A stretch of DNA of 64,000 nucleotides from Pseudoduganella umbonata (GCF_014192225.1 NZ_JACHXS010000016.1:80054-144053), one strand, 5' to 3'; counted from the first letter of the stretch, positions 34,677 through 44,339 are shown. Notes: generated by a model from the letters alone, not told the origin. Program-made: numbers and translations.

Positions 34677-35420
34677 ATGGACCGCCTGATCTACACGGCG
34701 ATGACCGGCGCCAGGCACATCCTGGACCAGCAGGCCACCACGTCGAACAACCTGGCCAATGCCACCACGGTGGGCTTTCGCGCTCAGCTCGATGCGTTCC
34801 GCGCCGTGCCCGTGGTGTCCGAAGGCATGCCGACGCGGACCTTCGTGGTCGACAACACGGTCGGCTCGGATTTCCGCGCAGGGCCGATGGAAACCACCGG
34901 CCGGCCGATGGACGTGGCGATCCGCGGCGAAGGCTGGTTCGCCGTGCAGTCGGCGGACGGCTCCGAAGCCTATACGCGCAACGGCAGCTTCAAGGTCAGC
35001 GAGAACGGGCTGCTGCAAACGTCCGGCGGCCTGACCCTGCAGGGCGAGGGCGGGCCGATCGCGGTGCCTCCCAATACCAATATCTCGATTTCCGCCGACG
35101 GTACCGTCAGCGGCATCGATGCCAGCCAGGTACAGGCCGGGCCCACCAACATCATCGGCCGGCTGAAACTGGTCAACCCCGACGTGGCCGGCCTGGTGCG
35201 CGGCGACGACGGCCTGTTCCGCCAGCAGTCCGGCGAGCCGGCCGCCGCCGACCCGGCGGTGCGCGTGGCGGACGGGTGCCTGGAGCTCAGCAACGTCAAT
35301 CCGGTCGATGCGATGGTCAACATGATCACGCTGGCCAGGTCGTTCGAGACGCAAATGAGCCTCCTGAAGAACGCCGAGAATAACGCCGCGAAAGCCGCCC
35401 AGATCCTTGCTTTGAACTGA
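34677..35420 (+). CDS. flgF: Flagellar basal-body rod protein FlgF
   Basis: 247 residues. Rod component between proximal rod and FlgG. N-terminal motif MDRLIYTAMTGARHILDQQA followed by SNNLANATTVGFR, and the late ELSNVNPVDAMVNMITLAR helix. Ribosome site CACGAGGAG precedes ATG 34677. Separated from flgE by a palindromic repeat, otherwise in operon order. Confidence 0.95.
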   Translation: MDRLIYTAMTGARHILDQQATTSNNLANATTVGFRAQLDAFRAVPVVSEGMPTRTFVVDNTVGSDFRAGPMETTGRPMDVAIRGEGWFAVQSADGSEAYTRNGSFKVSENGLLQTSGGLTLQGEGGPIAVPPNTNISISADGTVSGIDASQVQAGPTNIIGRLKLVNPDVAGLVRGDDGLFRQQSGEPAAADPAVRVADGCLELSNVNPVDAMVNMITLARSFETQMSLLKNAENNAAKAAQILALN

Positions 35421-35479
35421 TCCCCGCCGTCGCATAATGCTTTCGTGGATGAAAGCCCCGCGGGGCAGGGAGAAAGCAG

Positions 35480-36262
35480 ATGATACGTTCGCTCTGGATT
35501 GCCAAGACCGGCATGGAAGCGCAACAGACGCAGATGGATACGGTGGCGAACAACCTCGCCAACGTCAGCACCAACGGTTTCAAGAAATCGCGCGCGGTCT
35601 TTGAAGACCTGCTGTACCAGAACGTGCGCCAGCCGGGCGCCAGTTCGTCGCAGCAGACCCAGTTGCCTTCCGGCCTGCAGCAGGGTACCGGTGTGCGCCC
35701 CGTGGCGATCGAACGCATTCACACGCAGGGCAATCCCCAGGCCACCGGCAACGACAAGGACCTGATGATCAACGGCAACGGCTTCTTTACCGTGCTGCTG
35801 CCCGACGGTACCACCGGCTACACGCGCGACGGTTCCTTCCAGCGCGACAGCAATGGCCAGATGGTCACCTCCAGCGGCTACGCGCTGCAGCCGCCGATCA
35901 CGATCCCGATCGATGCCGATGAAATCAACGTGGCCAAGGATGGCACCGTGACCGTGCAACTGCCCGGCCAGGCCGCCGCGCAGCAGATCGGCAACCTGCA
36001 GCTGGCATCGTTCATCAATCCCACCGGGCTGGAATCGATCGGCGAGAACCTGTACCTGGAAACCGGCGCGTCCGGCGCGGCGCAGGCCAACGCACCGGGT
36101 GCCAACGGCCTCGGGCAGATCCTGCAGGGGTATGTGGAAGTCTCGAACGTCAACGTGGTCGAGGAAATGGTCAACATGATCCAGACGCAGCGCGCGTACG
36201 AGATCAACAGCAAGGCCATCACCACCTCGGACCAGATGCTGCAGCGCTTGTCTCAGCTTTGA
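35480..36262 (+). CDS. flgG: Flagellar distal rod protein FlgG
   Basis: 260 residues, the usual length. N-terminal MIRSLWIAKTGMEAQQTQMD and VANNLANVSTNGFKKSRAVF motifs, the FlgG-specific GARPQG-like region (GLQQGTGVRPVAIER) and the C-terminal VEEMVNMIQTQRAYEINSKA helix. Forms the rod section that crosses the P and L rings. Confidence 0.97.
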   Translation: MIRSLWIAKTGMEAQQTQMDTVANNLANVSTNGFKKSRAVFEDLLYQNVRQPGASSSQQTQLPSGLQQGTGVRPVAIERIHTQGNPQATGNDKDLMINGNGFFTVLLPDGTTGYTRDGSFQRDSNGQMVTSSGYALQPPITIPIDADEINVAKDGTVTVQLPGQAAAQQIGNLQLASFINPTGLESIGENLYLETGASGAAQANAPGANGLGQILQGYVEVSNVNVVEEMVNMIQTQRAYEINSKAITTSDQMLQRLSQL

Positions 36263-36303
36263 TTATGCAGCTCTAACTTCCGATGCCGCTGCAAGGATCC
36301 GCC

Positions 36304-36960
36304 ATGAAGTACTCCGCTTTCACCATTGTCGCCGCCGCCGCCCTGCTGGCCGGCTGCGCCAGCGAACCGCCATCGATCGTGGCCGGTCCCACCTCCGCGC
36401 GGCCGATCCCGCCGATGCCGGTCAACCTTCCGGCCAACGGCGCGATCTACCAGGCGCAGACCTTCCGGCCCGTGTTCGAGGACCGCCGTGGCCGCATGGT
36501 GGGCGACATCATCAACGTGCTCATCACCGAGCGCACCACCGCCAACAAGAACGGCGCCAGTTCGGCCACCCGCACGGGCGGCGTGGGCATCGGCATTCCG
36601 GGGCCGCTGCAAGGCCGGCTGGGCGCGCGCATTGCGACCGAAACGGACAACAATTACGCCGACACGGCTGCGCAAACGGCCAGCAATGCCTTTACCGGCA
36701 CGCTGGGCGTCACGGTCGTCGAAGTGCTGCCGAACGGGAACCTGGTGGTGGCCGGCGAAAAGCAGATCGCGATGGACAAGGGTACCGAGTTCATCCGCAT
36801 TTCCGGGACGGTCAACCCGGATACGATCGGCGCGGGGAACTCGGTGCCGTCGACGGCGATCGCCGATGCGCGCGTCGAGTACCGTACCAATACCCACCTG
36901 GACCGCGCCGAGCTGACGTCGATGGCGTCGCGTTTCTTCTTGAGCCTGCTGCCGTTCTGA
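36304..36960 (+). CDS. flgH: Flagellar L-ring lipoprotein FlgH
   Basis: 218 residues from ATG 36304 (AAGGAT upstream); an ATG at 36283 would add seven residues ahead of the signal. The signal peptide ends in the lipobox LLAGC. Conserved blocks are LFEDRRGRMVGDIINVLITE-like and VVEVLPNGNLVVAGEKQI, ending with SMASRFFLSLLPF. Forms the outer-membrane L ring. flgI starts 1 bp after its stop. Confidence 0.95.
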   Translation: MKYSAFTIVAAAALLAGCASEPPSIVAGPTSARPIPPMPVNLPANGAIYQAQTFRPVFEDRRGRMVGDIINVLITERTTANKNGASSATRTGGVGIGIPGPLQGRLGARIATETDNNYADTAAQTASNAFTGTLGVTVVEVLPNGNLVVAGEKQIAMDKGTEFIRISGTVNPDTIGAGNSVPSTAIADARVEYRTNTHLDRAELTSMASRFFLSLLPF

Positions 36961-36961
36961 C

Positions 36962-38068
36962 ATGAAAAAATTCCTTACTGCCTTCGCCGTTGGCCTGGCC
37001 CTGCTGGCGCCGGCTGTCCAGGCCGAGCGCCTGAAAGACCTCGCCAGCGTTGCCGGCGTGCGGGAAAACCAGCTGATGGGCTATGGCCTCGTGGTCGGCC
37101 TGGACGGCAGCGGCGACCAGACCACCCAGACCCCGTTCACGGTCCAGAGCGTAGCATCGATGCTGCAGCAGCTGGGCGTGACGCTGCCGTCGGGTTCGCA
37201 GCTGCAACTGCGCAACGTGGCGGCCGTGATGGTGACGACGTCGCTGCCGGCGTTCGCACAGCCGGGCCAGCAGCTCGACGTGACGGTGTCGTCGCTGGGC
37301 AACGCGCGCAGCCTGCGCGGCGGCACTTTGCTGATGACGCCGCTGAAAGGCGCCGACGGCAACGTGTACGGCATGGCGCAGGGCAATCTCGTGGTCGGCG
37401 GCGTCGGCGCGCAAGCGCCGGGTGGCGGTGCCGCCACCGTCGTCAACCACCTGTCGGTGGGGCGCATCAGCAACGGCGCCACCGTCGAGCGCGCGGTGCC
37501 GACGGCGCTGGGCGAGGGCGGCCAGATCCGCCTGGAACTGAAGAATGCCGATTTCGCCACCACCAGCCGCGTGGTCACCGCCATCAACAACCGCTTCGGC
37601 GCCGGCGTGGCCTACGCGCTCGATGGCCGGGTGATCCGCGTGACGTCGCCGGCCGCCTCCGACCAGCGCGTGGCCTTCATCGGCCAGCTGGAAGAGCTGG
37701 ACGTGCAGCCGGCCGCGCTGGCGGCCAAGGTGATCATGAATGCGCGCACCGGCTCGGTGGTGATGAACCAGTCCGTCACGCTGCAGGCGTGTGCCGTTTC
37801 GCACGGCAACCTGCAGGTGTCGGTCTCGCCCGACACGCAGGTCAGCCAGCCGGGGCCGCTGTCCGGCGGCCAGACCGCCGTCACGCAGCCGGGCGCCGTC
37901 GACATCCAGCAGGCGCCGGGCAAGGTGCTGCAACTGCAGGCCGGCGCCCAGCTGGCCGACGTGGTCAAGGCCCTCAACGCCATCGGCGCGTCGCCGCAGG
38001 ACCTGCTGGCGATCCTGCAGGCGATGAAGGCTTCCGGGGCGCTGCGCGCCGAACTCGAGATTATTTGA
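36962..38068 (+). CDS. flgI: Flagellar P-ring protein FlgI
   Basis: 368 residues with a Sec signal (MKKFLTAFAVGLALLAPAVQ) cleaved before AERLKDLASVAGVRENQL. Conserved GYGLVVGLDGSGDQT, NVAAVMVT and NARTGSVVMNQSV segments. Periplasmic P-ring subunit assembled with FlgA. Tightly packed with flgH and flgJ, indicating a single operon. Confidence 0.97.
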   Translation: MKKFLTAFAVGLALLAPAVQAERLKDLASVAGVRENQLMGYGLVVGLDGSGDQTTQTPFTVQSVASMLQQLGVTLPSGSQLQLRNVAAVMVTTSLPAFAQPGQQLDVTVSSLGNARSLRGGTLLMTPLKGADGNVYGMAQGNLVVGGVGAQAPGGGAATVVNHLSVGRISNGATVERAVPTALGEGGQIRLELKNADFATTSRVVTAINNRFGAGVAYALDGRVIRVTSPAASDQRVAFIGQLEELDVQPAALAAKVIMNARTGSVVMNQSVTLQACAVSHGNLQVSVSPDTQVSQPGPLSGGQTAVTQPGAVDIQQAPGKVLQLQAGAQLADVVKALNAIGASPQDLLAILQAMKASGALRAELEII

Positions 38069-38080
38069 CCGGGGAACGCC

Positions 38081-39037
38081 ATGATCCGCCAGACCAGCAC
38101 ACCGACCGACCTTTCCGCCAATCTTGCGCTCGACTCCAAGGGCCTGGCGGAATTGCGCCAGGGCGCCAAGGCGGGCTCGCCCGAGGCGCTGAAGGGCGCG
38201 GCCACGCAATTCGAAGCCATGTTCGTCAACATGATGTTGAAGAGCATGCGCGAGGCCACGCCGCAGGAAGGGCTGCTGGACAATTCGCAGACGAAGATGT
38301 TCACCACGATGCTGGACCAGCAGACCAGCCAGAACATCGCGAAAAAGGGTGTCGGGCTGGCGGACGTGCTGGTGCGGCAACTGTCGAAGACGGCCGGCCT
38401 GAGCGGCCAGGATGCCGCGGCAGGGGCGGAAACCGGCCTGCCGGAAGGCGGCTTCACGAAGTCGATGCTGGATGCGGCAAGGCTGCAGCGCTCGATCGAT
38501 GCGGCCGGCGGCAACGCGGCCCTGGGGACCAGGGCGGTGGGAACGGCGGCCAGCGAAGTGGCACCGAGCACCTCGCGCCATGCGCACGTGCGCGCGTTCG
38601 CCGACAAGCTGGCCAGCCACGCCGAGGAAGCCAGCCGCGCCACCGGCATCCCGGCCAAGTTCATGCTGGGCCAGGCCGCGCTGGAGAGCGGCTGGGGGCG
38701 GCGCGAGATCAAGGGGAGCAACGGCGCCAGCAGCCACAACCTCTTCGGCATCAAGGCCGGCAGCGACTGGAAGGGCAAGACAGTCGACGTGGCCACCACC
38801 GAGTACGTCAACGGCCGGGCGCAGCGCAAGATTGAGCGGTTCCGCGCCTACGACAGCTACGCCGACAGCTTCAAGGATTATGCCAAGCTCATCACGGACA
38901 ACCCGCGCTACGAGAAAGTGCTGGCCAGCGCCGGCGATGCCGCCGCGTTTGCGCGCAACCTGCAAAAGGCCGGCTACGCGACCGATCCGAACTATGCGGC
39001 GAAGCTGGCGGCCGTCATCAACAAGACGCTCGTGTAG
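38081..39037 (+). CDS. flgJ: Flagellar rod assembly protein / peptidoglycan hydrolase FlgJ
   Basis: 318 residues of two-domain type. The N-terminal rod cap domain (AATQFEAMFVNMMLKSMRE, about 40-110) is joined by an Ala-rich linker to a C-terminal GH73 glucosaminidase-like domain (about 165-315), with the catalytic Glu in MLGQAALESGWG. Opens the cell wall for the rod. Last gene of the rod operon; the sigma28 promoter of flgK follows. Confidence 0.94.
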   Translation: MIRQTSTPTDLSANLALDSKGLAELRQGAKAGSPEALKGAATQFEAMFVNMMLKSMREATPQEGLLDNSQTKMFTTMLDQQTSQNIAKKGVGLADVLVRQLSKTAGLSGQDAAAGAETGLPEGGFTKSMLDAARLQRSIDAAGGNAALGTRAVGTAASEVAPSTSRHAHVRAFADKLASHAEEASRATGIPAKFMLGQAALESGWGRREIKGSNGASSHNLFGIKAGSDWKGKTVDVATTEYVNGRAQRKIERFRAYDSYADSFKDYAKLITDNPRYEKVLASAGDAAAFARNLQKAGYATDPNYAAKLAAVINKTLV

Positions 39038-39080
39038 CGGGTGACAAACCACCCGTCGTGCACGTTAGCTTTGCGGCAAC

Positions 39081-39107
39081 TCAAGTTCCGCTGCGTATTG
39101 CCGTAAA
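39081..39107 (+). promoter_or_regulatory. Sigma28 (FliA) promoter of flgK-flgL
   Basis: TCAAG, 14 bp, GCCGTAAA, 28 bp before the flgK ATG. The arrangement matches the promoters before flgM and fliD. Confidence 0.82.
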
Positions 39108-39134
39108 CTAGCCACATCAGGAAAGAGCGTAAGC

Positions 39135-41027
39135 ATGAGCAATCTACTCAGCATCGGCAGGACCGGCCTGCTGGCGGCGCAAACCGGCATCGCCACCACC
39201 GGTCACAACATCACGAACTCGAGCGTGCCTGGCTACACGCGCCAGGGCGTGGTGCAGTCGACGCTGCCACCGCTCGGCCAGGGCGTGGGTTACGTGGGTA
39301 CCGGCACGCAAGTGGCGCAGATCAAGCGTTACTACGACGATTTCCTGAACAAGCAGGTGATGAACGCGCAGTCGACCCAGGGTTCGGTCGATGCCTACCT
39401 GAGCCAGATGAGCCAGATCGACAACATGCTGAGCGACGCCACCATCGGGCTGTCGCCGGCGCTGCAGGATTTCTTCCGCGGCGTGCAGACGGCCAACTCG
39501 ACGCCGTCGCTGCAATCGTCGCGCACGTCGATGCTGTCGGGCGCCGAAACGCTGGCGGCGCGCTTCCAAGAAGTGTCCGGCCGGCTGCAGGAGTTGCAGG
39601 ATGGCGTGAACACGAACATCACGAACACGGTCAACGGCATCAATTCGTATGCGACCCAGATCGCCAACCTGAACAACCAGATCTCCGCGCTGACCACCGA
39701 TCCGCTGAACCCGCCGAACGACCTGCTCGACCAGCGCGACCGGCTTGTGCGCGAGCTGAACCAGCAGGTGAAGATCACCGTGCTGCCGTCGGACAACAAC
39801 ATGCTGAACATCACGTTCGGCTCCGGCCAGCCGCTGGTGGTGGGGACCAGCCACCTGGAGATGGCGGCCGTGCAGTCGCCGACCGATCCCGGCCGCCTGG
39901 TGGTGTCTTATCCCGCCACCGGCCGCAGCACGATCATTGCCGACGATACGTTCGCCGGCGGCGCGCTGGGCGGGCTGATGGACTTCCGCCGCGAATCGCT
40001 GGACCGCGTGCAGAACCAGATCGGCCAGGTGGCCGCCGGGCTGACGCAGGCGTTCAACGAGCAGCACCGCCTGGGGCAGGACCTGAACGGCGACCTGGGC
40101 GGCGATTTCTTCACGCCGCTGAAGGGCTATGTCGGCTACGATGCGCGCAACTCGCCGCTCAGCACGGCCGAGCTGGATGCGTCGATCACCGATGCCCGCG
40201 CGCTGACCGGGCTCGACTACGAGGTGAACTATGGCGGCGATCCGGCCTCCTACACGGTCACGCGCTCGGACGGTGCAGTGACGGCGATCGCCGACCCGTC
40301 CGTGCCGCAGGAGATCGATGGCGTCACGTACACATTTACCGGCGACCCGCAGGTGGGTGACCGGATCCAGGTGCGCCCCACGTACACAACGGCGGCCGAT
40401 TTCGGCGTGGCGATCACCGATTACCGCAAGATCGCACTGGCGTCCCCGGTGGCGACGTCGGTGCCGACGACGAACGCCGGCAACGGCAAGATCAGCGCCG
40501 GCGTGGTCGACGAAGCCTACATCGGCAGCCCGCTGACGGAACCGGTGACGCTGACGTTCACGAACGGCGAAATCACCGGCTTCCCCGACGGCAGCACCGT
40601 GGCGTACGAAGAAGGCGCGCCGCTCAGTTTCGGCGGCATCAATTTCTCGATATCCGGCACGCCGGCCGAGGGCGACACCTTCATCGTCGGCCCGAACACG
40701 AGCGGTGTCGGCGATGGCCGCAACGGCGTGCTGCTGGCCAGCCTGCAAACGCAGAACATCCTGAACAACGGCACGTCCACATTCCAGGGCGGCTATGCGG
40801 CAACGGTGAACTTCGTCGGCAACAAGACGCGCGAGTTGCAGGTAGGCAGCGCCGCCAGCGATACCGCCGTCGACCAGGCCATTGCCGCGCAGCAGAGCGT
40901 ATCCGGCGTCAACCTCGACGAGGAAGCCGCGAACCTGCTGCGCTACCAGCAGGCCTACCAGGCGGCCGGCAAGGTGATGCAGGTGGCAGGAACATTGTTC
41001 GACACGCTGCTGTCGATCGCACAGTAA
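39135..41027 (+). CDS. flgK: Hook-filament junction protein FlgK (HAP1)
   Basis: 630 residues, within the upper range. N-terminal MSNLLSIGRTGLLAAQTGIA and NITNSSVPGYTRQGV motifs, the PPNDLLDQRDRLVRELNQQV helix, and the C-terminal VNLDEEAANLLRYQQAYQAA plus TLFDTLLSIAQ. Joins the hook to the filament. Export chaperone is FlgN (29737-30204). Expressed from the sigma28 promoter just upstream. Confidence 0.96.
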   Translation: MSNLLSIGRTGLLAAQTGIATTGHNITNSSVPGYTRQGVVQSTLPPLGQGVGYVGTGTQVAQIKRYYDDFLNKQVMNAQSTQGSVDAYLSQMSQIDNMLSDATIGLSPALQDFFRGVQTANSTPSLQSSRTSMLSGAETLAARFQEVSGRLQELQDGVNTNITNTVNGINSYATQIANLNNQISALTTDPLNPPNDLLDQRDRLVRELNQQVKITVLPSDNNMLNITFGSGQPLVVGTSHLEMAAVQSPTDPGRLVVSYPATGRSTIIADDTFAGGALGGLMDFRRESLDRVQNQIGQVAAGLTQAFNEQHRLGQDLNGDLGGDFFTPLKGYVGYDARNSPLSTAELDASITDARALTGLDYEVNYGGDPASYTVTRSDGAVTAIADPSVPQEIDGVTYTFTGDPQVGDRIQVRPTYTTAADFGVAITDYRKIALASPVATSVPTTNAGNGKISAGVVDEAYIGSPLTEPVTLTFTNGEITGFPDGSTVAYEEGAPLSFGGINFSISGTPAEGDTFIVGPNTSGVGDGRNGVLLASLQTQNILNNGTSTFQGGYAATVNFVGNKTRELQVGSAASDTAVDQAIAAQQSVSGVNLDEEAANLLRYQQAYQAAGKVMQVAGTLFDTLLSIAQ

Positions 41028-41042
41028 TTTTCGAGGTTGATC

Positions 41043-42281
41043 ATGGCAATCCGTATCAGTACCCAGACGATGTACGACCGCAATGTCTCGCAGCTGGCGA
41101 ACCTGCAGGGTAACATGCTGCGCACGCAGATGCAGCTGTCCACCGACCGCCGCGTGCTGACGCCGGCGGACGATCCGGTGGCATCGGCCCGCGCGCTGGA
41201 AGTGACGCAGTCGCAGCAGATGAACGAGCAATTCGAATTGAACCGCCAGAATGCGAATGCTTCGCTGAGCCAGGTCGATACGGTGATGCAGTCGGTGAGC
41301 GACATCATGGAAGCGGCACTGGCCGAGGTGGTACGGGCCGGCAACCCCGGCCAGGGCCAGTCGGACCGCGACGCGGTCGCTACCGCGCTGGAAGGGCAGC
41401 TGAACGATCTGCTGGGCCAGGCCAACTCGGCCGACGGTACCGGCGGCTACCTGTTCTCCGGGTTCAAGACCAACACCCAGCCGTTCGCGCTGACGAGCAC
41501 CGGGGCCACCTATTTCGGCGACCAGGGCCAGCGCGAACTGCAGGTCGGTTCGGGGCGGCAGATGGCGATCAGCGCATCGGGCAGCCAGATCTTCGAGCAG
41601 AACCTGACCGGCAACGGCACGTTCCAGACCAAGGCCGATCCGGGCAACGCCGAGCGGGGCGGCACCGGCATCATCGCCCCTGGCAGCGTCATCGACGCGA
41701 GCGCGCTGACCGGCGATAACTACACGGTCAATTTCACGAAGGACGCCACCACCGGCCTGGTGCAATTTTCGGTCACGAACACCACCGACGGCACCGAGGC
41801 CGTGCCGCTCACCGACTTCAAGGCCGGCGAGCCGATCACCTTCGACGGACTCACGTTCGACATTGCCGGCGCACCGGCCGATGGCGACATCTTCACGATC
41901 GAGCCCAGCAAGAACCAGTCCGTCTTCGCGACGATCCGCGACGTGATCACGGCACTGCGCGAGGCCGGCACGGGCCCGACCGCGGGTGCGCAGCTGACGA
42001 ACGCGCTGAACACGGCCAACCAGAACCTGCAGAACGCGCAGGACAACGTCCTGTCGGTCGTCGCCTCGGTCGGCGCGCGCCAGAATGAACTCGATTCGCT
42101 CGATTTGTCGGGCTCGGCGCTGGACATCGAATACGTGGACCAGATCACCAACCTGGTCGGCCTGACCACGCGCGGCCAGATTGCCGCGGTCTCCCTGTTC
42201 CAGCAGCAGACCACCAGCCTGACCGCCGCCCAGCAAACCTTCCGCGCCGCCACCCAGCTCTCGCTGTTCAACTACATCTGA
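41043..42281 (+). CDS. flgL: Hook-filament junction protein FlgL (HAP3)
   Basis: 412 residues from ATG 41043, with GAGG 6 nt upstream; TTG 41037 is rejected. Flagellin-like N-terminus MAIRISTQTMYDRNVSQLAN and the C-terminal flagellin-type helices ending TFRAATQLSLFNYI. Second junction layer between FlgK and the filament. 15 bp downstream of flgK; a pair of family A palindromes follows its stop and may terminate transcription. Confidence 0.95.
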   Translation: MAIRISTQTMYDRNVSQLANLQGNMLRTQMQLSTDRRVLTPADDPVASARALEVTQSQQMNEQFELNRQNANASLSQVDTVMQSVSDIMEAALAEVVRAGNPGQGQSDRDAVATALEGQLNDLLGQANSADGTGGYLFSGFKTNTQPFALTSTGATYFGDQGQRELQVGSGRQMAISASGSQIFEQNLTGNGTFQTKADPGNAERGGTGIIAPGSVIDASALTGDNYTVNFTKDATTGLVQFSVTNTTDGTEAVPLTDFKAGEPITFDGLTFDIAGAPADGDIFTIEPSKNQSVFATIRDVITALREAGTGPTAGAQLTNALNTANQNLQNAQDNVLSVVASVGARQNELDSLDLSGSALDIEYVDQITNLVGLTTRGQIAAVSLFQQQTTSLTAAQQTFRAATQLSLFNYI

Positions 42282-42285
42282 CGGC

Positions 42286-42354
42286 AAAACCGGTGACAGA
42301 CACCAGGTTTTTTGGAATATTTCCTTGAAACCGGTGACAGACACCGGTTTTTTT
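42286..42354. repeat. Two family A palindromes, left flank of the RAYT gene
   Basis: Copies at 42286-42313 (one extra base in the second arm) and 42328-42354, both in the same orientation, separated by a short GAATATTTCCTTG word. They lie between flgL and the RAYT gene. Confidence 0.9.
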
Positions 42355-42400
42355 GAAATATTTTCTGAATACCGGCGCTGTCGCTGTTATGTCAAAGTAG

Positions 42401-43048
42401 TCACGGTGATGGCTTGCCGGGACGGTCAGGTTGCTTGGCGATGCGGTCGTTCGGCAGCGACTCCTTGAATCCTTCCCGCAGCTGTGTCAGCTCGGTTTCT
42501 GTCAGTGCCTGTTTGAACAAGCTGCGATAGTTCTGTTGACGTTCCGCGTCATTGCAACCCAGCCCGTCATACAGCTCGTGCCGGCTTAGAAGGCGATCCT
42601 CGCCAAGCCCGGCATTACCGCGATAACTCGACCATCGATAACTCTCTTGATGAGCCACCATCCCGGCACGCACCGGATTGAGCTCGATATACTGTTGGCA
42701 TATGAATAAGTACTGCTCTGTCGGCACAGGGCACGACCAGTAGCGGCCTTCCCAGGTGGAGCCGCTCCTGCCCAGGCGCCTGTTGAGGTAAGAACTGTAC
42801 TGCTGACCCAGCAAACGGAACAACCGAGCCGGCGCGCTGATGTCATCGAACGACGTCAGGATGTGTACATGGTTGGTCATCATCACATAAGCATGGATTG
42901 CGCAGCCAGTAAGCGATGCGTGCTCGCTCAATTTTTCCAGGTACACCAGATGGTCGGACGGGGTATGGAAGCATGGTTGACGGTTGTGACCGCGTTGAAC
43001 GATATGAAGCGGCATTCCAGGCAAAACAAGTCGGGCGCGACGTGACAT
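42401..43048 (-). mobile_element. REP-associated tyrosine transposase (RAYT, Y1_Tnp / TnpA_REP)
   Basis: 215 residues from ATG 43048 (GGAGG upstream). Single-domain HUH transposase of the IS200/IS605-like RAYT branch. It begins with the MSRRARLVLPGMPLHIVQRG start typical of RAYTs. The HUH metal motif is NHVHIL (about residues 58-63). The downstream region has YIELNPVRAGMV and SYRWSSYRG. The expected catalytic Tyr is in the helix QQYIELN. Family A palindromes stand on both sides (42286-42354 and 43171-43198), the classic layout of a RAYT with its REP substrates. RAYTs cut and join REP hairpins. It separates flgL from fliR but does not break either gene. Confidence 0.88.
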
Positions 43049-43170
43049 GAGGGGCCTCCATTGGAAGACATCCTCAATGGTGATAGTGGCGCTTGGTCGT
43101 GCTGCTGCGCAATCTCAAGTGACTAGTATCGAGCGATGAAGCCTCCTTCGCAGTTTCCCAAGAATGTTGC

Positions 43171-43198
43171 AAAAAAACCGGTGTCTGTCACCGGTTTT
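43171..43198. repeat. Family A palindrome, right flank of the RAYT gene; supplies the fliR stop
   Basis: Inverted-orientation copy ACCGGTGTCTGTCACCGGT with A-run and T-run flanks. The TGA stop of fliR (43188-43190, minus strand) is inside the palindrome, so the last FliR codons overlap the element. Confidence 0.9.
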
Positions 43199-44012
43199 GA
43201 GGTTGCGGCCGCGCCGGGAACTGGCCTTCGCCCTGCAGGGCGCGCGGGATCATCTGCGCTTTCTCGGCGCCCTGGCCCAGCAGGTTGACGAACGGGGTGG
43301 CAAGGTAGGGCAGGGCGATCATCACCACGATGAAACCGACGCCCAGCGTGATCGGGAAGCCGATGCCGAACAGGTTCAGCTGGGGCGCGGCGCGCGTCAG
43401 GATGCCGAGCGCGACGTTGGTGATCAGCAGCGCGGCGACGATCGGCAGCGAAAGCTGCACGCCGGCCGAGAAGATCTTCGCGCCCCACAGCGCCAGGTCC
43501 CAGAAGCCGCCGCCATGGAACATGCGGCCCGAGATCGGCAGCGTGAAGAAGCTTTCGGCCAGTGCTTCGAGCAGCCACAGGTGCACATTGGCGACCAACA
43601 GCATCAGCGTGGCGATCCACGTCAGGAACTGGGAGATGGCCGACGAGCGGCCCTGCGACATCGGGTCGAAGAAGCTGGCGAAGCCCAGGCCCATCGTCAG
43701 GCTGCTGATCTCGCCGGCCATTTCCACGGCGGCAAACACGAGACGCATGGCAAAGCCCATCATGACGCCGGTGATCAGTTCCTTCGCCAGGATCAGCAGG
43801 CCTTCCCACGACGCGGGATCGGCCGCCGGCACCGCCGGCACCACCGGCGCGATGGCCATCGCCACGACGACGCCGAAGCCGAGCCGGGCCGTGCGCGGCA
43901 CGCGCGCGTTGCCGAACACGGGGGATGCGGCAATCAGCCCCAGCACCCGCGTCAGCGGCCAGATGAAGCCGGCGATATACGTGTTGATGTCGGCAAGCGT
44001 CAGGGCCAGCAT
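43188..44012 (-). CDS. fliR: Flagellar export apparatus protein FliR
   Basis: 274 residues with about six membrane segments. Conserved blocks ITGVMMGFAMRLVFAAVEMAG and GLGFASFFDPMSQG. Part of the FliPQR core that nucleates the export gate; usually about 260 residues. The C-terminal GEGQFPARPQPQNR tail ends inside a palindromic repeat, so the natural end may have been replaced. Follows fliQ after 45 bp; last gene of a long leftward operon. Confidence 0.95.
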   Translation of the reverse strand: MLALTLADINTYIAGFIWPLTRVLGLIAASPVFGNARVPRTARLGFGVVVAMAIAPVVPAVPAADPASWEGLLILAKELITGVMMGFAMRLVFAAVEMAGEISSLTMGLGFASFFDPMSQGRSSAISQFLTWIATLMLLVANVHLWLLEALAESFFTLPISGRMFHGGGFWDLALWGAKIFSAGVQLSLPIVAALLITNVALGILTRAAPQLNLFGIGFPITLGVGFIVVMIALPYLATPFVNLLGQGAEKAQMIPRALQGEGQFPARPQPQNR

Positions 44013-44057
44013 GGCGATGAAGATGAGGGCGAAGATTAAGGTGAAGGTCGGGGAGCG

Positions 44058-44327
44058 TCAGCCGACCAGGCCGGGAATGCCGCCGAAGATCTCGCGCATG
44101 TAGTCGGTCATCACGCCGATCATCCACGGCCCGGCCACCACCAGCGCGACGAACACGCCGACGAGCTTGGGGATGAACGACAGCGTCGATTCGTTGATCT
44201 GCGTGGCGGCCTGGAAGATCGACACGACCAGGCCGATGCCGAGCGCGACGAGCAGCAGCGGCGCGGCCACCATCAGCGTCACTTCCATCGCGTGGCGGCC
44301 CATCGTCATCACGGTTTCCGGGGTCAT
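44058..44327 (-). CDS. fliQ: Flagellar export apparatus protein FliQ
   Basis: 89 residues, two membrane segments. N-terminus MTPETVMTMGRHAMEVTLMV and the conserved ALGIGLVVSIFQAATQINE turn, then FIPKLVGVFVALVVAGPWM. Four copies pack around the FliP ring in the export gate. Directly follows fliP (12 bp). Confidence 0.97.
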   Translation of the reverse strand: MTPETVMTMGRHAMEVTLMVAAPLLLVALGIGLVVSIFQAATQINESTLSFIPKLVGVFVALVVAGPWMIGVMTDYMREIFGGIPGLVG

Positions 44328-44339
44328 GTTCCGTTATTC

